DNA of 34,779 nucleotides from Gemmatimonadota bacterium (GCA_023554245.1 JAMJQL010000025.1:1-34779), one strand, 5' to 3'. Positions 1 to 9,215 are shown, counted from the stretch's first letter. Numbers and translations: made by a program. Notes: a model not told the origin generated them from the sequence alone.

Positions 1-1487
1 TCGAGGCGAACCTCGGTGGCCTCGCCAGGGAGAGCTTCGGGGGCTTCTGGTTCGCCGATACTCCGATCCAGCGCCGGCACCGGATTCGCGACAGCAAGTC
101 CCTCGGGCTTCGGGACTGGCGGAGCTACGCGGAGTTCGGACCGGAAGACCACTGGCCGCAGGCGTGGGCCGAAGCGTACGTGTATCGGGCAAACGATGAG
201 GTGTACGGCTGGCTCCGGGGCCTCGGTGTCGACTTCATGCCGCTGCCCCTGTGGGTCGAGCGGGGCCTCAACGTGCCGGGCAATTCCGTTCCCCGCTGGC
301 ACATCGTCTGGGGTACGGGAAGCGAGCTTTCGGCTGTTCTGAACCGGCGGCTCATGTCGCATCCGCGACGAGACCTACTCACGATTCGATTCGAGCATCG
401 GGTGGAGGCACTGGACACGACCGATGGGCGGGTGAGCGGTTGCCGCGGAACCGTAGAGGGCCTGGTCAGGGAGTTCGAGGCGCGGGCCGAGTCGGTGATC
501 GTGGCCGCGGGGGGAATCAGCGGTGACCTGGAACGTGTCAGGCGTCACTGGCCGGCCGACCTGGGCCGCCCACCCGAAACCCTCCTGAACGGAGCACATC
601 GGTTCGCCGATGGAAGACTGCACGACGCGGTCGAGCAGATCGGCGGCCGTGTCACTCACCTCGACTGGCAGTGGAATTACGCGGCCGGGGTGCACCACTG
701 GGCACCGCGAATTCCCGCGCACGGTCTCTCGCTCGTCCCGCCGAAATCCGCCCTCTGGCTGAACTGGCGCGGGGAGCGGATCGGCCCGACACCGCTCGTG
801 TCCGGATACGACACGCACGAGATCGTCTCGCGCATCTGCGCGGAGGAGAGGTCCTACTCCTGGCAGCTGCTGAACCGGAAGATCGCGCTCCGGGAGCTGG
901 CGATCTCCGGATCGGAATTCAATCCGGCGTTCCGCGACAAGAGCCGTGCACAGCTGGTGCAGGGCATCCTGTTTGGAGACCGACGGCTGTACGAGGAAGT
1001 CGTGGCCAACTGCGAGGATTTCATCGTCGCGGACACGCTGCCCGAGCTGGTGGAGAGGATGAATGCCCTGGTCGGGGACGACAGCGTGGATCTCGAGACC
1101 GTTTCCGAAGCCGCCCGGAGTTACGACGCTCGGATCGACCTCGGGCCCCGATTCCACGACGACGACCAGCTGCGCCGCATTGCCTTCGCCCGCCGCTGGC
1201 TGGGCGACCGGATCCGCACCTGCAACGCGCAGAAGATCCTCGATCCCAGGGCCGGTCCGCTCGTCGCGATCCGGGAGTTCATCCTGAGCCGCAAGTCGAT
1301 GGGAGGTGTGCAGACGGATCTCTCCAGTCGCGTACTCGGAGACGACGGCGAACCGGTCGGCGGACTTTTCGCGGCGGGCGAGACGGCCGGGTTCGGCGGC
1401 GGGGGGATGAACGGGAAGCGAGGCCTGGAAGGGACCTTTCTGGGCGGCTGCGTGTTCGGGGGAAGGATCGCTGGTCGGGAAGCCTGA
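1..1487 (+). CDS. FAD-dependent dehydrogenase (COG3573-like), 5' end cut by window
   Basis: The reading frame is open from base 3 to the TGA at 1485-1487 (about 494 residues), so the gene begins outside the window. The first visible residues (ANLGGLARESFGGFWFADTP) and the C-terminal block (GLFAAGETAGFGGGGMNG, then GLEGTFLGGC and GGRIAGRE) match the large 'FAD-binding dehydrogenase' family related to 3-ketosteroid dehydrogenases and fumarate reductase flavoproteins. The missing N-terminus, roughly 50-60 residues by comparison with the usual length of about 550, should hold the GxGxxG Rossmann motif for the FAD ADP moiety. The final block is where the isoalloxazine side of FAD is held in this family. 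The substrate cannot be told from sequence. An ATG at 180 is internal, because strong family similarity continues upstream of it. The next gene starts 48 bp downstream on the same strand. Confidence 0.85.
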   Translation, partial: EANLGGLARESFGGFWFADTPIQRRHRIRDSKSLGLRDWRSYAEFGPEDHWPQAWAEAYVYRANDEVYGWLRGLGVDFMPLPLWVERGLNVPGNSVPRWHIVWGTGSELSAVLNRRLMSHPRRDLLTIRFEHRVEALDTTDGRVSGCRGTVEGLVREFEARAESVIVAAGGISGDLERVRRHWPADLGRPPETLLNGAHRFADGRLHDAVEQIGGRVTHLDWQWNYAAGVHHWAPRIPAHGLSLVPPKSALWLNWRGERIGPTPLVSGYDTHEIVSRICAEERSYSWQLLNRKIALRELAISGSEFNPAFRDKSRAQLVQGILFGDRRLYEEVVANCEDFIVADTLPELVERMNALVGDDSVDLETVSEAARSYDARIDLGPRFHDDDQLRRIAFARRWLGDRIRTCNAQKILDPRAGPLVAIREFILSRKSMGGVQTDLSSRVLGDDGEPVGGLFAAGETAGFGGGGMNGKRGLEGTFLGGCVFGGRIAGREA

Positions 1488-1535
1488 ACGCAGATCGTGC
1501 GCTCCCCGTCCGACAGGCCCATCTTGCCGCCGAGT

Positions 1536-2708
1536 ATGATGAATCTACATCGGACTTACCTGGATCATGCGGCCACGTCTCCGATGCGGCCCGAGGCGAT
1601 GGATGCATGGCGAGCGTGCATCGGCGAGGCGGACTGCAACCCGGCATCGGCACACGCCTTCGGTCGGCGGGCTCAGGATACGCTCGAACAGGCACGCGAG
1701 GAAATCGCTTCGCTCGTCGAGACAGAGGCGACGAGCGTCGTGTTCACGGCTGGCGGGACCGTGTCGGACAACCTCGCCGTGCTCGGTTTCGCGCGGGCTC
1801 ACATGGAGCGCGAACCGCTGATCGTCATCTCCGCCGTCGAGCACAGGGCGGTCCTCGCCGCGGCGGAGCGAGCCGGCCAGGAAGGGGCGAAGGTCGCCGT
1901 GCTGAACGTGAACGCGGACGGCGTCGTTGACCCGGCGGATCTCGAGGTGACGCTTGCGCGCAAACACGGCCGCGCAGCGCTCGTCTCGGTCATGTGGGCG
2001 AACAACGAGGTCGGGGCCGTGCAGCCAGTCGCTGAATTGTGCGAGATCGCTCACGACAGCGGGGCCGTGTTTCACACGGATGCGGTGCAGGCGTTCGGAA
2101 AGCTCTCCGTATCCCTGAGTGATCTTCCCGCCGACCTGCTGACGATCACGGCGCACAAGATCGGAGGACCGGTCGGAATCGGAGCCCTATTGATTCGCGG
2201 CGGGATCGAACTGGAGCCGCTCGTCTACGGCGGCTCACAGGAGCGTGCCATCTGGCCCGGCACACAGAACCCGTGCGGGGCGGCGGCGTTCGCGGCCGCG
2301 GCTCGATCTACCGTGATCGAGATCGACCGGGCGACAGCCCGCTGGACAGCCATGCGCGAGGCGCTCGCGTCCGATCTGCGCACCGGGATCGAGGGACTGA
2401 TCGTGCATGCCGAATCCGCTCCCGTTCGTCTGCCGCAACTGCTGAGCGTAGGTGTTCCTGGCGCCGACCCTGCGACCCTGTTGATGTCAATGGACCTGGC
2501 CGGAATCGCCGTCTCCAGCGGATCTGCCTGCAGTAGCGGCGTTCAGACGGGTTCACACGTGCTGGCAGCCATGGGAATCAACCCCGGGGCCGAATACGCG
2601 GTTATCCGGTTCAGCTTCGGGCCTTTCACCACGGAACACGAAGTGCGGGAGGCCGGACGGGTGGCCGTTGAGGCGGCGGCGCGGGCCCGTTCCGTCGTAG
2701 CCGGTTGA
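1536..2708 (+). CDS. Cysteine desulfurase, group I (NifS/IscS type)
   Basis: This PLP enzyme takes sulfur from L-cysteine and holds it as a persulfide; beside mnmA it most likely supplies sulfur for tRNA 2-thiouridine. The protein has about 390 residues. Visible motifs, numbered from the second ATG (1539), are N-terminal YLDHAATSP, the [10 protein letters not shown] phosphate-side motif, and TAHKIGG with the PLP lysine at about 207. SGSACSSG follows, with the catalytic cysteine at about 331, in the longer mobile loop typical of group I enzymes. Two adjacent ATG codons (1536, 1539) are the natural starts. An in-frame ATG at 1497 would add 13 residues lying before the family's conserved N-terminus. 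The usual RSGT motif reads WPGT, a modest deviation. The TGA stop overlaps a TTG that can start mnmA. No iscU, iscR or iscA lies nearby, which favours a tRNA-thiolation role over general Fe-S assembly. Confidence 0.9.
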   Translation: MMNLHRTYLDHAATSPMRPEAMDAWRACIGEADCNPASAHAFGRRAQDTLEQAREEIASLVETEATSVVFTAGGTVSDNLAVLGFARAHMEREPLIVISAVEHRAVLAAAERAGQEGAKVAVLNVNADGVVDPADLEVTLARKHGRAALVSVMWANNEVGAVQPVAELCEIAHDSGAVFHTDAVQAFGKLSVSLSDLPADLLTITAHKIGGPVGIGALLIRGGIELEPLVYGGSQERAIWPGTQNPCGAAAFAAAARSTVIEIDRATARWTAMREALASDLRTGIEGLIVHAESAPVRLPQLLSVGVPGADPATLLMSMDLAGIAVSSGSACSSGVQTGSHVLAAMGINPGAEYAVIRFSFGPFTTEHEVREAGRVAVEAAARARSVVAG

Positions 2709-3826
2709 TCAACGTGACAGGTCGGAGTCTCCTGCCGGGTGAGGGTCGTACGGTTCTCTGCGCAATGTCCGGCGGAGTCGACTCCAGCGTCGCGGCAGCG
2801 ATGCTGGTCCGGGCCGGCTGGCAGGTGATGGGCGCGACCGTCAAGACATTCTGCTATGGCGACGTGCCGGAAGGGGCCCGGGTCTGCTGCGGGCTAGAGG
2901 GCATCTCGGATGCGAAGGCGGTGGCCGCTCGACTGGGAATCCCTCACCAGGTGTTCGACCTGGAGGAAGCGTTCACACGGGACGTGATCGGCGATTTCGT
3001 TTCGGAGTACGCGGCCGGGCGCACCCCGATCCCCTGTGTGCGGTGCAACAGTTTCACCAAGTTTCGCGACCTCGTTCGAAGGGCCGACGCGCTGGGTTGC
3101 GAGTTCGTCGCTACCGGCCATTACGCACGGATCCTGAAAGGCACGGATGGATCGGTCCGACTCGCCTGCGGTGACGACGAACGCAAGGACCAGACCTACT
3201 TCCTCTGGGGCATCGAGCGCGCGGTCCTGGACCGGTTGCTTCTCCCCGTCGGAGAGATGTGCAAGCCCGAGGTCCGGGCTGCGGCCCGCCGGCTCGAGCT
3301 TGTGACCGCGGAAAAGCCGGAGTCTTTCGAGATCTGTTTCGTGCCGGACGGGGACTACGTGGGCGTGCTGCGCCAGCGGCTCCCTGTCGCTCACCCCGCT
3401 CTGTCAGCCGGAGCCTTCGTACTGGAGGACGGTTCCGAGGTCGGTCGCCACGCTGGGTATGCGGCATTCACGGTCGGACAACGCAGGGGTCTTCCCGGTG
3501 GCTTTCCGGAGCCCATGTTCGTGATCCGGATCCGACCGGAGTCGCGAGAGGTCGTGATCGGTCCCCGGAGCGCACTTGCACGGGTGCGACTGACGGCCAC
3601 CGGGGCGAACTGGCTCGCACCGATTCCGGTAGCCGGAACGGAGCTGGGGGTGCGGATCCGGCACCAGGCTCCGGTCGTGCCGGCCACCGTCGAGCACGCC
3701 GACGGCGACGGGTTTGCGATTAGGCTGTCCGCACCGCAGGACGCCGTGACTCCGGGGCAGAGCGCCGTGCTCTACGGGCCAGACAGATCGGTTATCGGTG
3801 GGGGAGTTATAATCAGCAATGATTAG
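2705..3826 (+). CDS. mnmA: tRNA-specific 2-thiouridylase MnmA
   Basis: MnmA adenylates uridine 34 of tRNA Lys, Glu and Gln and replaces the 2-oxygen with sulfur. The 373-residue frame has the PP-loop [12 protein letters not shown] near the N-terminus. The nucleophile Cys114 lies in [10 protein letters not shown] (E. coli CN-KEIKF position), [10 protein letters not shown] follows, and the second catalytic cysteine, Cys211, is in [19 protein letters not shown] lies in the C-terminal beta-barrel region. Both catalytic cysteines are present, so the enzyme should be active. The TTG at 2705 overlaps the desulfurase stop as TTGA, suggesting coupled translation; GTG at 2714 is an alternative start three codons later. 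The TAG stop at 3824-3826 overlaps the dnaJ stop on the other strand, so the two transcripts converge with no space for a dedicated terminator between the coding regions. Confidence 0.96.
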   Translation: MINVTGRSLLPGEGRTVLCAMSGGVDSSVAAAMLVRAGWQVMGATVKTFCYGDVPEGARVCCGLEGISDAKAVAARLGIPHQVFDLEEAFTRDVIGDFVSEYAAGRTPIPCVRCNSFTKFRDLVRRADALGCEFVATGHYARILKGTDGSVRLACGDDERKDQTYFLWGIERAVLDRLLLPVGEMCKPEVRAAARRLELVTAEKPESFEICFVPDGDYVGVLRQRLPVAHPALSAGAFVLEDGSEVGRHAGYAAFTVGQRRGLPGGFPEPMFVIRIRPESREVVIGPRSALARVRLTATGANWLAPIPVAGTELGVRIRHQAPVVPATVEHADGDGFAIRLSAPQDAVTPGQSAVLYGPDRSVIGGGVIISND

Positions 3827-4941
3827 TGCTTAAGCTCTTCTACTTCGACCAGTTTCTCGAGCGCTTCCCTGCCCTCGTCGCTGAGCTTGTCCGGAAGCTT
3901 GACGGTTACTTTCACCAGCTGGTCGCCTCTCGTTTCGCCCTTCTCGACGCCCTGGCCCTTGATCCGGAAAGTAGTCCCTGACTGCGTTCCCGCCGGGATC
4001 TTCAATACGACCTTCCTGTTGTCGGCGGTACGCACTTTCACCTTGGAGCCCATCATCGCCTGGGCGAGATTGATGGGTACTTCGCACTTCAGATCCAGAC
4101 CGTCGCGCTCGAAGAACGGGTCATCCTTCACCCGGAACTTCACGATCAGGTCTCCGGGCGGACCTCCCTGGGGACCTCGCTCTCCCTGTCCGCCAATGCG
4201 CAGCTTCGACCCGGTATCCACCCCGGACGGCACCGTGACGCTGATCCGCTTCTTTCGAGTGACCTCACCCCGGCCGCTGCAGGCCGGACAGAATTCCCGC
4301 GGAATCTTCCCCCGACCCAGGCAGGCCGGACAGGGGCGAGGAACGGAAAAAGAACCCTGCCCGAAGGTAATCGTGCCGCGCCCGTTGCATTCCTTGCACA
4401 AATCACTCTTCGCGCCCGGGGCGGCACCCGAACCGTTGCAGGTCGCGCATTCCTCGTTGATCGGGATCGATAGCCGGACCTTGCCCCCGCGCACTGCCGT
4501 CTTGAACGGGATCTCCACCAGGTACTCGACGTCGTGACCGCGCGTCGGACCCGAGGGTTGGTCCGCAGTCTTCTTCCCGAAATCAAAAATCGAGCTGAAG
4601 ATGTCGCCCAGCCCGCCCACGTCGTCGAACCGGAAAGACCTGCCGTCTCCTCCCATCGTCGGCCCGCCGGCGCCCCCCGGGCGGAATCCACCGCTGCCTC
4701 CCAGTCCGCCGAGACCTCCGAAGCGCCGCAGCTGATCGTACTTCTTCCGCTTGTCGGGATCGGAGAGCACGTCGTACGCCTCGGCCACTTCCTTGAATTT
4801 CTCGGCTGCGGCCGGATTCTCGGGATTCCGATCCGGATGGTACTGCTTGGCCAGCTTACGGTACGCCTTCTTGATCTCGTCGTCGCTCGTGCTCGTCGTG
4901 ACGCCGAGAATGGCGTAGTAGTCCTTGGTCCGCGTAGCCAT
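3823..4941 (-). CDS. dnaJ: Chaperone protein DnaJ (type I Hsp40)
   Basis: DnaJ is the co-chaperone that delivers unfolded clients to DnaK and stimulates its ATPase. The 372-residue protein has all type I parts in order: the J domain at 1-70 with HPD at 35-37, and a Gly/Phe-rich linker at about 74-125. The zinc region at about 165-225 has four CxxCxGxG repeats ([32 protein letters not shown]). The C-terminal substrate-binding and dimerisation region follows. The ATG (4939-4941) shares one base with the grpE TGA (TGATG), so the two should be translated together. dnaK and hrcA are not in the window, and I found no CIRCE-type inverted repeat upstream of grpE. Confidence 0.97.
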   Translation of the reverse strand: MATRTKDYYAILGVTTSTSDDEIKKAYRKLAKQYHPDRNPENPAAAEKFKEVAEAYDVLSDPDKRKKYDQLRRFGGLGGLGGSGGFRPGGAGGPTMGGDGRSFRFDDVGGLGDIFSSIFDFGKKTADQPSGPTRGHDVEYLVEIPFKTAVRGGKVRLSIPINEECATCNGSGAAPGAKSDLCKECNGRGTITFGQGSFSVPRPCPACLGRGKIPREFCPACSGRGEVTRKKRISVTVPSGVDTGSKLRIGGQGERGPQGGPPGDLIVKFRVKDDPFFERDGLDLKCEVPINLAQAMMGSKVKVRTADNRKVVLKIPAGTQSGTTFRIKGQGVEKGETRGDQLVKVTVKLPDKLSDEGREALEKLVEVEELKH

Positions 4942-5636
4942 CAGTGGGTCGTGCCCTCATCCGCCGGAGAAGCGGCAGACCCGGATTCCGACGCCTCGGT
5001 CTCACCGGCCTCTTCCGCTGGAGGAGCTTCGGCGGAACCCGACCAGTTGCGCACCTCGACCTGGGCGGGACGGATCAGCAGGTCGCCCAGTCGATATCCC
5101 TCCGAGAACACCCTGGAGATCGTGCCGTCCCGATCAGGGCTCTCGGCTTCCGCCATCAGCACACCCTGGTGGAACTCGGGGTCGAAAGCAGCCTCGCGGG
5201 CCTCGATTCGCTCGACCCCGTGCTCCTCGAGCGCCTTGGCGAGATTCCGGAGAATCAGGTCCAGGCCCTGGTCCAGCGCCTCCACCGAAGTCGACTCGTT
5301 GGGGATGTCACGCCAGCGGGCCAGGTCGTCCAGCGTCGGCAGGACCGACCGAACGATCTCCGCCCGGGCCAGAGCACGCACCTGTTCCTGTTCCGCCCGC
5401 GTGCGGCGCCGGAAGTTGTCGAACTCGGCGGCGAGTCTCAGGTGCCGGTCTCGAAGCTCCTCGTTCTCCTGGAGCGCCGTATTCAGCTCCGCGAGCAGCA
5501 CCTCGGCGTCCGGAAGCGCTTCGATGGCCCCGCCTGCCAGCGATCCTTCATCGGCGATACTCTCATCCGGCACGGCACGCTCGGCGTCCGGTCCAGTCGT
5601 GTCGCCCGGCTGCTCGTCGGGTCGTTTGCGTCTCAC
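4941..5636 (-). CDS. grpE: Nucleotide exchange factor GrpE
   Basis: GrpE is the ADP-release factor of the DnaK cycle. The 231-residue frame has an acidic, low-complexity N-terminus of about 65 residues, then the long helix with the family pattern [18 protein letters not shown]. After that come [10 protein letters not shown] and the C-terminal beta domain ([33 protein letters not shown]). The start is GTG at 5634-5636, which forms GTGA with the stop codon of the upstream alpha/beta hydrolase, and the stop overlaps the dnaJ start by one base. Hydrolase, grpE and dnaJ are therefore one translationally linked string. A heat-shock promoter inside the hydrolase gene cannot be excluded but is not obvious. 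Confidence 0.95.
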   Translation of the reverse strand: MRRKRPDEQPGDTTGPDAERAVPDESIADEGSLAGGAIEALPDAEVLLAELNTALQENEELRDRHLRLAAEFDNFRRRTRAEQEQVRALARAEIVRSVLPTLDDLARWRDIPNESTSVEALDQGLDLILRNLAKALEEHGVERIEAREAAFDPEFHQGVLMAEAESPDRDGTISRVFSEGYRLGDLLIRPAQVEVRNWSGSAEAPPAEEAGETEASESGSAASPADEGTTH

Positions 5637-6559
5637 TTCTCCTCCACGGTTGGTTCTTTCGGGCTCGCTCGAACCGCGCCCCTCGCTGCAGGCGACTGCT
5701 TCCTGCTCGGCTCACCCGTCGGCTCGTCCAACAGCCCTGCCAACCAGGTCCGCAGGTCGCCGAATATCTCAGATGCCAGCGGGTCGTGAAACAGCGCGTG
5801 AAAGGCCTCATCGTACTCGATGATCCGGGGGGCCGACGGAAGCCGGGACGCGAATACGCGTGAGGCGGCGTTGCTGACCACCGTATCTTTTCCGGCGAGT
5901 TGCATCAACACCGGCACCCGCAGCCTCGGCGCTTCCTCCACCAGCCGGTTCGAGGCGCGCTGCATCTCCCCCCAGAGTCGGGCGCTGATCCTCCGGTGCA
6001 CCAGTGGGTCGTCCCGATACGCGGACCGGTCGGGCTCTCTGCGGAACAGTTCGTTGACATCGAGCCCGTTGTCCATGGTCAGCTCCGGCACCAGCCTGTC
6101 GGCGGCCGATCCCAGGCTCCGCTTCCAGGCCGGCACGTCCATCGCCACGTCCACGAAGGGGGCGACGAGGCCGATTCCCCGGAGTCCATCCGGAGCGAAG
6201 GCCTCGGCGTATCGGCCTGCCACCAGGCCGCCCAATGAATGCCCGACGAGAAAGAACGGTCTGCCGACGACACCTCCATCGGCCTTGCGTCGCAACCGGT
6301 CGAGGTCCCGGAGCAGGTCGTCGAATCGATCGATGTGTCCGCGCCGGCCCCGGGTGAGCCCGTGTCCCCGCATGTCGATCGCGAACAGGTTCAGTCCGAC
6401 GGGGGCAATCGCTCCGGCGAGAGCCTGATAGCGACCCGAGTGCTCACCCAGTCCATGCACGCATACTACGTTGCCCCGCGGAGCCTGGTTCTCCCAGCAC
6501 CGATAGGCGACCCGAACGCCGCCCGTCCCCTCCAGATATCCGACAGTGGACTCAGACAT
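5633..6559 (-). CDS. Alpha/beta hydrolase, monoacylglycerol lipase-like (Hydrolase_4)
   Basis: The 308-residue protein is of the lysophospholipase/monoacylglycerol lipase type. It has the oxyanion-hole region VCVHGLGEHSGRY at about 32-43, the nucleophile elbow GHSLGG with Ser108, a catalytic Asp at about 225 in AGKDTVVS, and a His at about 254 in EAFHALFHD. MRGHGLTRGRRGHIDRF is the typical signature after strand 4. No signal peptide is seen, so it is likely cytoplasmic and acts on an acylglycerol or lysophospholipid; the actual substrate is unknown. The ATG at 6559 lies inside the end of pncC (8-bp overlap), and its stop overlaps the GTG of grpE. Position next to pgsA in the same run is compatible with a lipid-related role but does not prove one. 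Confidence 0.85.
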   Translation of the reverse strand: MSESTVGYLEGTGGVRVAYRCWENQAPRGNVVCVHGLGEHSGRYQALAGAIAPVGLNLFAIDMRGHGLTRGRRGHIDRFDDLLRDLDRLRRKADGGVVGRPFFLVGHSLGGLVAGRYAEAFAPDGLRGIGLVAPFVDVAMDVPAWKRSLGSAADRLVPELTMDNGLDVNELFRREPDRSAYRDDPLVHRRISARLWGEMQRASNRLVEEAPRLRVPVLMQLAGKDTVVSNAASRVFASRLPSAPRIIEYDEAFHALFHDPLASEIFGDLRTWLAGLLDEPTGEPSRKQSPAARGAVRASPKEPTVEEK

Positions 6560-7058
6560 CCGTCCGCTTTACCGAGCGGGCCAGCAGGTCCAGCGCGGCC
6601 CATGCCGCTGCTGTGCGCACCTCCTCCCGCTCACCGGGAAAGCGGAATCGCTCGCCGAATTCCAGATCCGGTCCAGAAAGGCCAATGAACACGGTCCCCA
6701 CGGGCTTTGCCCGGCTTCCTCCGTCGGGGCCTGCAATTCCCGTGATCGACACACCCCAGTCCGCCGCCAGTATCTCCCTCACACCGTCGGCCATCTCCAG
6801 CGAACTTTCTCGCGATACGGCGCCATGCGAGGTGAGGGTCGCCGGTTCGACCCCGAGGAGCGAGACTTTAGCCGAATCCGAATAGGCTATCACTCCACCG
6901 ACGAAAGCTGCTGAGGCACCTGGAATCGAGGTCAGGATCGCCCCGAGTCCCCCTCCTGTACAGCTCTCCGCCACAGCGAGCGACTCCCCGCGCACCCGGA
7001 GTCGTGAAAGCACGTCGATCGCGACATCCTCCGCAGAACGAGCCCCCTCCCCCGTCAA
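6552..7058 (-). CDS. pncC: Nicotinamide-nucleotide amidase / CinA C-terminal domain protein
   Basis: This stand-alone CinA C-terminal domain of 168 residues would deamidate NMN to nicotinate mononucleotide in pyridine nucleotide recycling. Motifs are LAVAESCTGG with the active-site serine, the GGVIAYSDSAKVSLLGV block, and GIAGPDGGS followed by KPVGTVFIGL. The open frame extends upstream to 7238, but that part only shadows pgsA. The best start is TTG at 7056-7058: it overlaps the pgsA TGA as TTGA and has AAGGAG eight bases upstream (7067-7072). The N-terminal COG1058 domain of full-length CinA is absent. The gene overlaps the next one by 8 bp. Confidence 0.9.
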   Translation of the reverse strand: MTGEGARSAEDVAIDVLSRLRVRGESLAVAESCTGGGLGAILTSIPGASAAFVGGVIAYSDSAKVSLLGVEPATLTSHGAVSRESSLEMADGVREILAADWGVSITGIAGPDGGSRAKPVGTVFIGLSGPDLEFGERFRFPGEREEVRTAAAWAALDLLARSVKRTDV

Positions 7059-7699
7059 GCGGTCGTCTCCTTCTCGATCCTCCGGAATGCCTCGAGATAC
7101 ACGAACAGGGACAGGACGGTCAGGATGAGCGCGAGAATCAGCGTCAGCGTAGTGAACCAGCCGTGGAAGGACTCCCAGGCCCGGAACGTGGCGCCGTTCC
7201 AGCCACTCTCGATCGCGGCCGTCTGCAAGGCGAGCCACGCGATCATCGAGCCGCTGAACACGCTCTGAGCAGCCGCTTTGTACTTGCCGATCGGCATCGA
7301 CGGCACCACGATTCCGTTCCGTGCCGCTCGCGTGCGCAGCACCGTCACCAGCAGCTCTCGTCCGAAGAAGACCAGCAGTGTCCAGAGCGGGACTCCGCCG
7401 AACAGGGGCAAGCCCCCGAGCTCCGGGTGGCGCGACGTCAAGATCCAGAAAGGCACCAGGGTCGCAGCGAGAAGCAGCTTGTCCGCGATCGGGTCTACGA
7501 GCTTGCCGAAGTCGGTGATCTCGCCCCTCCGGCGCGCGATCTCACCGTCGATGAGATCGGAAACCGCCGCGACGACGTACACGATCCCGGCCACCAGTCG
7601 CGCGGACGCGCGAGGCTGGAACAGAAGCGCCGCCACCAGCGGAGCCAGCAGCACCCGCATGGTCGTCAGCGCATTGGGTAGATTCACCGATCGGGACAA
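7055..7699 (-). CDS. pgsA: CDP-diacylglycerol--glycerol-3-phosphate 3-phosphatidyltransferase
   Basis: This integral membrane enzyme makes phosphatidylglycerol phosphate, the committed step to phosphatidylglycerol and cardiolipin. The frame is about 214 residues with several hydrophobic helices and a complete CDP-alcohol phosphatidyltransferase signature, DG-x2-AR-x8-G-x3-D-x3-D, read here as DLIDGEIARRRG then DFGKLVDPIADK. The N-terminus NLPNALTTMRVLLAP is typical of PgsA. TTG at 7699 lies 10 bases after the GTPase stop; GTG at 7687, four codons in, fits the family N-terminus equally well. The stop overlaps the pncC TTG. A related CDP-alcohol transferase cannot be strictly excluded, but the N-terminal motif and length favour PgsA. 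Confidence 0.9.
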   Translation of the reverse strand: MSRSVNLPNALTTMRVLLAPLVAALLFQPRASARLVAGIVYVVAAVSDLIDGEIARRRGEITDFGKLVDPIADKLLLAATLVPFWILTSRHPELGGLPLFGGVPLWTLLVFFGRELLVTVLRTRAARNGIVVPSMPIGKYKAAAQSVFSGSMIAWLALQTAAIESGWNGATFRAWESFHGWFTTLTLILALILTVLSLFVYLEAFRRIEKETTA

Positions 7700-7709
7700 C
7701 GTTCACTCT

Positions 7710-8285
7710 TCACGCGAGAGTCCGGACTACCCGTTCCGACAGAGCCGTCAGTGGCTCGATCACTCCCTCCCGGCGATATGCGACGGACGAGAACGCCGGC
7801 TGGCCGGTTGGATTCAAGACTCGCTCCAGCTCCTCTTCCGGCACAGCCCCGGGCAGATCTCGCTTGTTGTACTGGAAGACCATGGGCGGGATCTCGGAAT
7901 GACCGAGTTCACGGACTGTCAATCGAATTGCCGCCAGTGCGTCCTTGTTGGCCTCCAACCTGTCGGGCGCGGAATCCGCCACGAAGATCAATCCATCCGC
8001 GCCCGACAGCACCCGTCCTCGCACAGCCGCCCGTCTGATCTCACCCGGCGCAGTCAGCAGCTGAAGCCGCAGATTACGTCCAGCCAGCATGCCGAGGTCC
8101 ACGGTGAGGAGATCGGTCAGCGGAGTGCCTCCGTCGGCGCGTGCCGGTGCAAGCAGGGCGCTCCGGGTCCCGGTCTCGAGCCTTTCGTGGACGGCCCTGA
8201 CCGTCGTGGACTTGCCTCCGCCCGAGGGACCGACGTAGACGATCCGGCAATCGATCTCCTCTGACGTGCCTCTTCGGTCTGCCAC
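7710..8285 (-). CDS. MglA-like small Ras-family GTPase
   Basis: The 191-residue GTPase is of the prokaryotic MglA group, which controls polarity and motility in Myxococcus and Thermus. Visible motifs: P-loop VGPSGGGKSTT (19-27), TVDLGML in the switch I area, TAPGE at 78-82 (switch II), VLSGADGLIFVADS, and QYNKRDLP with the G4 box NKRD at 140-143. MglA normally has T-x-P-G-Q at switch II, and the Gln is catalytic; here it is Glu. The frame is open to 8519, but everything before 8285 shadows the preceding gene. GTG at 8283-8285, just past that gene's stop, gives the expected length. No MglB/Roadblock gene is present in the window. The partner may be the adjacent small membrane protein or lie elsewhere. 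Confidence 0.85.
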   Translation of the reverse strand: MADRRGTSEEIDCRIVYVGPSGGGKSTTVRAVHERLETGTRSALLAPARADGGTPLTDLLTVDLGMLAGRNLRLQLLTAPGEIRRAAVRGRVLSGADGLIFVADSAPDRLEANKDALAAIRLTVRELGHSEIPPMVFQYNKRDLPGAVPEEELERVLNPTGQPAFSSVAYRREGVIEPLTALSERVVRTLA

Positions 8286-8289
8286 GGGC

Positions 8290-8625
8290 TCAGGCGCCCT
8301 CGGCCGCTGCCAGTTCGTGCTCCATCCCCGCCAGGATCGCCGACGCCCGCTTTCGGAGAAGCGGTTTGTCCTCCCACGCCAGGTAGTCGCGCAGCAGCAG
8401 AACGTTGTCCACGCCCGGGTGATTGCGGAGGAACCCCAGCGCAGCCAGACGACGCAGCGGTTGAGCGCTGAACAGATCCCGTTGGTGGCGGGCCATCTGG
8501 TCCTTTGCGAGAAGAACACCCAGCCCGCCGACCAGGGCTACGCCTGCCAGAATCGCGGCACCGATCTTCACCGCCCGGACCGCCACGTCTCCATCATCGC
8601 GTACGACTATGATTCTGTCTCTCAT
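8290..8625 (-). CDS. Small single-pass membrane protein of unknown function
   Basis: I do not recognise this 111-residue protein. It has a short charged N-terminus, one hydrophobic segment at about residues 20-40 (IGAAILAGVALVGGLGVLLA), and a charged, leucine/arginine-rich C-terminal part that is probably helical (LRRLAALGFLRNHPG, DNVLLLRDYLAWEDKPLLRKRA). The ATG at 8623-8625 has GGGAG eight bases upstream and lies two bases after the recR stop. The stop sits a few bases before the GTPase start, so the two are likely made together. A role as membrane anchor or regulator of the GTPase is plausible from position only. Confidence 0.7.
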   Translation of the reverse strand: MRDRIIVVRDDGDVAVRAVKIGAAILAGVALVGGLGVLLAKDQMARHQRDLFSAQPLRRLAALGFLRNHPGVDNVLLLRDYLAWEDKPLLRKRASAILAGMEHELAAAEGA

Positions 8626-8627
8626 CG

Positions 8628-9215
8628 TTACATCTCCCTGCGTCCCGAGAACGCCTCGGCGATGGTTACACCGTCCGCGTATTCCAGGTCTCCACCCACC
8701 GGCAGACCCCGTGCCAGCCGGGTCACCCGCAGTCCCTCGGTCGGCGCGGCGAGACGAAACAGGTATGAAGCCGTCGCCTCCCCTTCGACACTGGGATTGG
8801 TCGCAATAATCAGTTCGGTCACTCCATTCTCGAGCCGGCCGAAGAGTGATGCGATGTTGAGCTCATCCGGTCCGATCCCGTCCAGTGGAGAGAGATGGCC
8901 ACCCAGAACGTGATACCGGCCACGGAACTGGCCGGATCCCTCGATCGCTGGAATGTCGGATGCCTCCTCGACCACGCAGATACGGCTGGGATCCCGACGC
9001 GGGTCCCGGCACAATTCACACGGGCTATCGGCGCTCAGATTTCCGCATTCGGGGCATGCGACTACTTCGGCGATGACCCGTTCGATCGCCCGTGCCAGCC
9101 GCCGACCATCCTCGGGCGTGCTCTTGAGCAGAAAAAAGGTCAACCTCTGCGCCGTCTTGCGACCAATACCGGGCAGTCGGGAGAACTCCCTGACGAGGGA
9201 CTCGATCGCAGACAC
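8628..9215 (-). CDS. recR: Recombination mediator protein RecR
   Basis: RecR is the RecFOR-pathway clamp-like protein that helps load RecA at gaps. The 195-residue protein has the helix-hairpin-helix region (FSRLPGIGRKTAQRL), then a C4 zinc motif with Cys54, 57, 66 and 69 (CPECGNLSADSPCELC). A Toprim domain follows (ICVVEEASDIPAIE, then TELIIATNPSVEGEATA), and the C-terminal GLPVGGDLEYADGVTIAEA block closes it. The start is GTG at 9213-9215, 16 bases after the ybaB stop. It lies in the classic dnaX-ybaB-recR order. Confidence 0.97.
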   Translation of the reverse strand: MSAIESLVREFSRLPGIGRKTAQRLTFFLLKSTPEDGRRLARAIERVIAEVVACPECGNLSADSPCELCRDPRRDPSRICVVEEASDIPAIEGSGQFRGRYHVLGGHLSPLDGIGPDELNIASLFGRLENGVTELIIATNPSVEGEATASYLFRLAAPTEGLRVTRLARGLPVGGDLEYADGVTIAEAFSGRREM

